Assembly: GCA_023411175.1 (NCBI GenBank)
Contig: JAEYPB010000061.1
Coordinates: 1 to 9,904, forward strand
DNA from: Bacillota bacterium
Lineage (GTDB): Bacteria > Bacillota > Clostridia > Christensenellales > Aristaeellaceae
DNA length: 9,904 nt
Direction of reading: 5' to 3'
Of the stretch, positions 5,972 through 9,904 are shown one piece after another. The notes under the pieces were generated by a model, which saw nothing but the letters and a program-made list of their open reading frames with translations, had not been told where the DNA came from and did no database searches. Both the position numbers and the translations under genes were made by a program. The number at the start of each line of letters is the position of its first letter. Position 1 is the stretch's first letter.

Positions 5972-7462
5972 TTATGCGCCTTTATAGGTCTTGGGCGTTG
6001 TTCCGGTCACGCATTTAAAAGCTCGAAGAAAATGCGCCGTATCGCTGTATCCCACTTTGGCGGCGATGTCGTCAACCAGCAATCCGTCCTTTTGAATCAA
6101 CCCGATGGCCGCCTCGATGCGCACGCGGCGCAGGTACTCCCGAAAGGTCAGCCCCAGTTTTTGACGGAAGAGCGTGCTGAAATAATTGGGGTGAAGGTGT
6201 ACGACTTCCGCCACATCACCCAGTTGCAGCGAGTCGGCGTAGTGAGCCTGTATGTAGGACTTAGCGGCTGCAAAGAGGGTGTCGGCGTTGCTCTCGCACC
6301 GGGAGCGGAACCGCTCCAGCAGGTACGTCAGCGCCTCCAGCACGCCTTTTCTCAGTTCGGACAGGCAAGGCGCGTCCTCAAAGCGCTCCATCAGATCATA
6401 CCGTGTAAAGCGGGTCTTCCCGATGAACTCAATATAATCCGAGCACTTGGACATCAGTTGGTACATGAGGCTGGAGGTGTCCTTTTTAATGGCATCGGCC
6501 GGCGTCTTCTGCGCCTGATAGACGGCAAACAGGCGGTTGACCGCTTCCTCCAGCCGGGCGGACGGTTCCGCGCCCGCCATGATCTCGGCGATCCGTTCCA
6601 GCGCAACCTGCGCCCCCTGCGCCTCCGGCGGCTGAGCAGTGCGCAGGTCGTAAAAGGACAGCCGATGCTGCGCGTTCAGCGCCTTGGCGTCGCGCAGTGC
6701 GACTGGGCCGAGGCGCGCCGTGACGTTGTGCCCGGTGCGGGCGATCTGGTCGGCCAGCGCATTCCCGTATCCCTCCAGCGGACCGTTCCCCGCCGCAATG
6801 ACCACCCACGTGCTCTCCAGTTCGCCCTGGATCAGCGCAAAATTCGGATCCTCTCCAAACCGCGCGCAGAGCGCGAAGTAAAGTCCGAAGGGCTGCTCCT
6901 GTTGCGTGGGATTCTCACGGACCAGCAGCACCTCGCAGAGGCTTCCCAGATGAAGGCCCCGCTGCGAAAGGTACTGATCCAGCTCGCTGCGGCTGTCGCT
7001 GGCACCCAGCAGGATGTGCTCCACCATCCGCTGTTCGGCAAGCAGAGAATCCCGCTCCCGGCTCTTCCGTGCGTAAAGGTGCGTGACGAAATACTCCATC
7101 GCCTCGTATAGTTGCCGCCGATCGATGGGTTTGATCAGGTAGTCGTACACGCCCAGCTTCATCATTTCGCGCACGTACTCGTAGTCCTGGTATCCGCTGA
7201 CCGCCAGCATGTGCATGGGCTGCTGTTCCCGCACCAGTTTCTTCGCCAGCGACATACCGGACATCGCCGGCATCTTGATGTCGGTAATCAGAATATCCAC
7301 AGCGCCGGAGGCGCACTTCCGGTAGGCATCTCTGCCGCTGGAGGATTCGGCGATTTCATAATGCAAATGGGGGTTTTCCGTGAAGAACTCCTCCAGCATG
7401 CGCCGGATGCCGGTTCGAATAGGCTTTTCATCCTCGACGATCAGAACATGTATGACCCTCAT
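5972..7462 (-). CDS. Two-component response regulator, YesN-type (receiver plus AraC-type DNA-binding domain)
   Basis: This 496-residue cytoplasmic regulator would be phosphorylated by the kinase encoded just upstream and would then bind DNA. The receiver domain spans about 3-125: acidic pocket E10/D11, phospho-acceptor D61 in ITDIKMP, Ser89 and Lys111 (in IKP). A variable middle section of about 260 residues, usual for YesN-type regulators, follows. The AraC-type DNA-binding domain is at about 398-496, with two helix-turn-helix units and the family signature around DDIAAKVGYSDTAHFLRAFK. The start at 7462 overlaps the kinase stop (ATGA, 4 bases), with GGAGGG about eight bases upstream inside the kinase gene, so the two are translationally coupled. 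The likely target is the divergent transporter promoter near 9260-9290, although autoregulation is also possible. It converges on the DUF6179 gene with a gap of about 100 bases. Confidence 0.95.
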   Translation of the reverse strand: MRVIHVLIVEDEKPIRTGIRRMLEEFFTENPHLHYEIAESSSGRDAYRKCASGAVDILITDIKMPAMSGMSLAKKLVREQQPMHMLAVSGYQDYEYVREMMKLGVYDYLIKPIDRRQLYEAMEYFVTHLYARKSRERDSLLAEQRMVEHILLGASDSRSELDQYLSQRGLHLGSLCEVLLVRENPTQQEQPFGLYFALCARFGEDPNFALIQGELESTWVVIAAGNGPLEGYGNALADQIARTGHNVTARLGPVALRDAKALNAQHRLSFYDLRTAQPPEAQGAQVALERIAEIMAGAEPSARLEEAVNRLFAVYQAQKTPADAIKKDTSSLMYQLMSKCSDYIEFIGKTRFTRYDLMERFEDAPCLSELRKGVLEALTYLLERFRSRCESNADTLFAAAKSYIQAHYADSLQLGDVAEVVHLHPNYFSTLFRQKLGLTFREYLRRVRIEAAIGLIQKDGLLVDDIAAKVGYSDTAHFLRAFKCVTGTTPKTYKGA

Positions 7463-9204
7463 TCAGTCGGCCCTCCAAATGGAATTATCACCGTGACCTC
7501 GGTGCCCCGGCCCGGCCGGGACTTGATCGAAAGACCGTACTTCTCGCCGTAATAGAGCTGGATGCGGCGGTGCACGTTCCGAAGCCCGATGCCGATCTTT
7601 GCGCCGGTCTCCTCGCCCGCGAGGCACCGGTTGATCGCTTCCGCCTGCTCGTCGCTCAGCCCTGCGCCATCGTCCGAGACAGAGAACACGATCTCGCCCC
7701 CATCCCGGTAGCCCATCACGCAGACGGTCAGCGCCTGGCCGCCCTGCATCGAGCCGTGTTGAATGGAATTTTCCACCAGCGGCTGGAAGAGCAGCCGGAT
7801 GATCTCCTGATCCTGTAGCTCCGGCGGAATGAAGACGCGCAGTTCCACCTTTGCGTCGCTGCGCAGGTTGTGCAGCGACGCATAGTCCTCCAGCTGCTTG
7901 ATCTCATCGCGCAGTCTGACCGGCTCGGACCCCGAGGACACGCCATAGCGCAGAATCGCACTCAGGTACTCGATCATCCGGATGTTCTGCTGTTCGCGGC
8001 CCAGCATGCAGTTCATGCGCACCGCTTCCAGCGTGTTGTAAAAGAAATGCGGGTTGATCTGGCTGCGGAGCATCTGCAATTCCAGCTGATGCTGGGCCAG
8101 GTTTTTTTCATAAATCTCGTCGATCAGCTGCTTGAGCCGGACGGACATGTGGTTGTAAGCGTTTAGGAAGCCGGTCAGCTCGCCCGCCACCGGCGCGTTG
8201 ATGGTTTGGCCGAACTGCCCCTGCTCGATCTCATGGAACGCGCGCTCAAAGACGCGCAGGGATCGCAGGATGTCGCGCACCGTCCAGGCGACGATCAGGA
8301 AGGAAAGCGCCACGTAGAGGGCGATCGCCAGAATCACGCCGCGGTTCTGCGAGAAGACCTGCCCGTAAATCGCGTCATAGGGGATCTCGGTATAGCTTAC
8401 GATCTCCTCGGACCCGCTCAGCCGGTAATACAGGTAGATCATGCCGTTGGTCTGATCCACCAGGATCGACTGGTACGGCGTCGGGGCAGCGACGATCTCG
8501 CTGACCCGGCCATAGTCCAGCGCGGAATCGCCTGTCACCTGCACGCCGTCCACCATCAGGCCGTATCGCTGGTTGGCAAACTGTTTGTTCCGCTCAAAGT
8601 TCTCCGTCAAAAAGGACAGGTCCGCGTCCACCTCCATCACGCCCAGCTTTTCATACTTGGACGGCACGATGACTGCCCGGTACAGCGAAAAGAGGCCGTC
8701 GTTCATGGCCATGTAGTATCCGCCGCGCCGCTTCATCGTCTCGGTCATCCACTGGGCGTCCGGATCGGCCAGCGTGATAAAAAAGGTGTCCTTCTTCTGT
8801 TCCATATAGACCATTTGGCCGCCCTTTGCACAAAGCGCGATGCGGCGGACGCGGGAAGTGCCGCGCATATACCCCATCCACTGGGCACGGGTGGCGCGGA
8901 AGCTGACGTTGATGTCCTCATACCGCCCCATCTGTCTGACCAGCTGCTCCAGCTTCAGGCTTGCCTCCGGACTACCCAGGTTCAGCGTCGAGGAGCAGAT
9001 GTTCTGCATTTCCAGGATCATGTCGCGGGCATCGGTCACATTCTGGAAATTGATACGGCTGTTGAGCTCGGTGAGCCGCTGCAATAGCCCCTTTTCCACC
9101 ACCGTGCGCATATAGCCGAAGATCAGCGTCAGCACCACCAGTTGCAAAAGAATCAGCAGATACAGTTTGTGCTTCAGCTTGACCGCCTTGAGCTTTGCCA
9201 GCAT
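7459..9204 (-). CDS. Membrane sensor histidine kinase, YesM/LytS-type
   Basis: This 581-residue kinase senses an external signal and phosphorylates the adjacent regulator. A membrane segment at about 14-32 is followed by an extracellular sensor region of roughly 255 residues, then a second membrane segment at about 289-309 and a HAMP linker at about 310-365. The kinase core has the His_kinase motif QINPHFFYNTLE with phospho-acceptor His386. It is followed by the HATPase boxes: N-box QPLVENSIQHG (Asn479), G1 DDGAG (511-515) and G2 GIGLRN (538-543). All key residues are present. I start it at the ATG at 9204 because GGAGGG (9219-9214) lies nine bases upstream; a GTG at 9240 is in frame but has no binding site and follows directly after a stop codon. 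The extracellular region resembles the Cache-type sensors of this class, but I cannot name the ligand; sugars or oligosaccharides are common for the family. Confidence 0.95.
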   Translation of the reverse strand: MLAKLKAVKLKHKLYLLILLQLVVLTLIFGYMRTVVEKGLLQRLTELNSRINFQNVTDARDMILEMQNICSSTLNLGSPEASLKLEQLVRQMGRYEDINVSFRATRAQWMGYMRGTSRVRRIALCAKGGQMVYMEQKKDTFFITLADPDAQWMTETMKRRGGYYMAMNDGLFSLYRAVIVPSKYEKLGVMEVDADLSFLTENFERNKQFANQRYGLMVDGVQVTGDSALDYGRVSEIVAAPTPYQSILVDQTNGMIYLYYRLSGSEEIVSYTEIPYDAIYGQVFSQNRGVILAIALYVALSFLIVAWTVRDILRSLRVFERAFHEIEQGQFGQTINAPVAGELTGFLNAYNHMSVRLKQLIDEIYEKNLAQHQLELQMLRSQINPHFFYNTLEAVRMNCMLGREQQNIRMIEYLSAILRYGVSSGSEPVRLRDEIKQLEDYASLHNLRSDAKVELRVFIPPELQDQEIIRLLFQPLVENSIQHGSMQGGQALTVCVMGYRDGGEIVFSVSDDGAGLSDEQAEAINRCLAGEETGAKIGIGLRNVHRRIQLYYGEKYGLSIKSRPGRGTEVTVIIPFGGPTE

Positions 9205-9258
9205 CGCCACGCGCCCTCCAACAATCTTAAGAAATGGCACTTAATATGATGTTATGAT

Positions 9259-9288
9259 ATTATACAATGTATTGCTCAATGCTAGAAT
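9259..9288. promoter_or_regulatory. Overlapping divergent promoters with CAAT/ATTG/CAAT element
   Basis: For the plus strand, an extended -10 (TGC then TAGAAT, 9280-9288) is preceded by TATACA (9261-9266, four of six) at 16 bases. For the minus strand, a perfect TATAAT (9264-9259) has no good -35 box. The left-reading -10 overlaps the right-reading -35, so both promoters cannot be occupied at once. Between them lies CAAT-2-ATTG-2-CAAT (9265-9280), a symmetrical element that could be a regulator site. Weak -35 boxes fit activator-dependent promoters. Confidence 0.5.
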
Positions 9289-9339
9289 AGTATCAGGTCG
9301 AACGCGCAAATGCAACAAAAAGACGTGGGAGGTTATGGG

Positions 9340-9904
9340 ATGAAGATTCGGTTTCTCAGTCTGATCCTGGCGCTGATGATGCTTGCGGGCTACGCGGGCG
9401 TAGCAAGGGCGGAGGCGGCGCCGGTGGAGCTGGAGTGCTTCCTGATCAAGGTGGAGGCGCTCGACGTGGAGGAGCAGATCGCCGCCAAGTTTAAGGAAGA
9501 GTACCCCAACGTCACCATTCGCTTTGTCGCCACCCCCGACGCGGAGACGGCGCTGTTCGCGCGCATCGCGGCCAACGACGTTCCGGACATCATGAACACC
9601 TACCCGGCCGAGGTCGTCTACCGCAAGATGATGGACGATGGGCTCTTCGTGGATCTGACCGGCAACGACATGTTCAAGACCGTGCCGGAATCCACCCAGA
9701 AGCTGAGCGCCTACAACGGAAAGCAGTACGCGCTGCCGCTGGCGATGAGCTCCTACGGCGTGTTCTACAACAAGGACATCTTCGCCAAGCACGGCCTGAC
9801 GCCCTCAACCGATTACCAGGGCTTCCTCGACTTGTGCCAGAAGCTCAAGGACATCGGCGAGCAGCCCCTCGAGTTCTATGACAAAAGCGCGGGCGGCGTG
9901 GGCC
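9340..9904 (+). CDS. Family-1 (sugar-type) ABC transporter substrate-binding protein, N-terminal part (cut by right window edge)
   Basis: This is the extracellular ligand-binding subunit of an ABC importer; 188 codons are visible. Residues 1-24 form a signal peptide (MKIR, a hydrophobic core, then likely type-I cleavage after VARA). The segment LAGY at 15-18 resembles a lipobox with Tyr where the cysteine should be. The SBP_bac_1 features are EEQIAAKFKEEYPNVTI (44-60), NDVPDI (79-84) and GKQYALPLAMSSYGVFYNKD (127-146), followed by IFAKHGL. Members bind mono- or oligosaccharides and related compounds. The ATG at 9340 has GGGAGG seven bases upstream; another ATG at 9335 runs into a stop at once. 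It is divergent from the YesM/YesN-type pair, the standard layout for sugar uptake genes controlled by that pair. Membrane subunits probably follow outside the window. Confidence 0.93.
   Translation, partial: MKIRFLSLILALMMLAGYAGVARAEAAPVELECFLIKVEALDVEEQIAAKFKEEYPNVTIRFVATPDAETALFARIAANDVPDIMNTYPAEVVYRKMMDDGLFVDLTGNDMFKTVPESTQKLSAYNGKQYALPLAMSSYGVFYNKDIFAKHGLTPSTDYQGFLDLCQKLKDIGEQPLEFYDKSAGGVG

Noticed and set aside
9205..9240. Upstream GTG start for the histidine kinase at 9240
   Set aside because: It directly follows an in-frame stop and has no ribosome binding site, whereas the ATG at 9204 has GGAGGG nine bases upstream, inside the would-be extension.

Overview
The window looks like chromosomal DNA from a fairly GC-rich (about 60% by eye) member of the Bacillota, most likely class Clostridia. 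Three things point there: strong AGGAGG-type ribosome binding sites before nearly every gene, a YesM/YesN-type two-component pair next to a sugar-type ABC transporter gene, and an adjacent pair of small proteins that I recognise as the DUF6323 and DUF6179 families, which I know mainly from Clostridia. No tRNA, rRNA, CRISPR array, insertion sequence or phage gene was seen. Apart from the DUF pair this is ordinary transport and sensing DNA.

Region 1 (1-4046, minus strand) is a peptide/nickel-type (Dpp/Opp) ABC importer operon. In transcription order it holds a secreted substrate-binding protein (4046-2505), a 216-base spacer with a stable UUCG-capped hairpin, permease B (2288-1335), permease C (1330-479) and an ATPase cut by the left edge (469-2). 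The three downstream genes are packed 4 to 9 bases apart. A second ATPase may follow outside the window. The binding protein captures an oligopeptide-like ligand outside the cell, the two permeases form the channel, and the ATPase powers uptake.

Region 2 (4047-4426) is a 380-base divergent control region. A sigma-A-type promoter sits just before the binding-protein gene. About 240 bases further up, two back-to-back promoters have -35 boxes that form most of a short dyad: one reads left, the other right into the DUF pair. A perfect 13-bp hairpin lies between the two left-reading promoters and may mark a small RNA or an attenuated leader.

Region 3 (4427-5868, plus strand) holds the DUF6323/DUF6179 gene pair of unknown function. 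The second gene seems to change frame near its 3' end, so its annotated C-terminus may be wrong.

Region 4 (5972-9204, minus strand) is a two-component system: a membrane sensor kinase of the YesM/LytS type whose stop overlaps the start of an AraC-type response regulator (ATGA). Divergent from it, at 9340 to the right edge, begins a family-1 (sugar-type) substrate-binding protein. The 135-base gap between them contains overlapping divergent promoters and a CAAT/ATTG/CAAT symmetrical element. The simplest reading is that the kinase/regulator pair controls the transporter that starts there. Neither binding protein in the window has a lipoprotein cysteine in its signal peptide.
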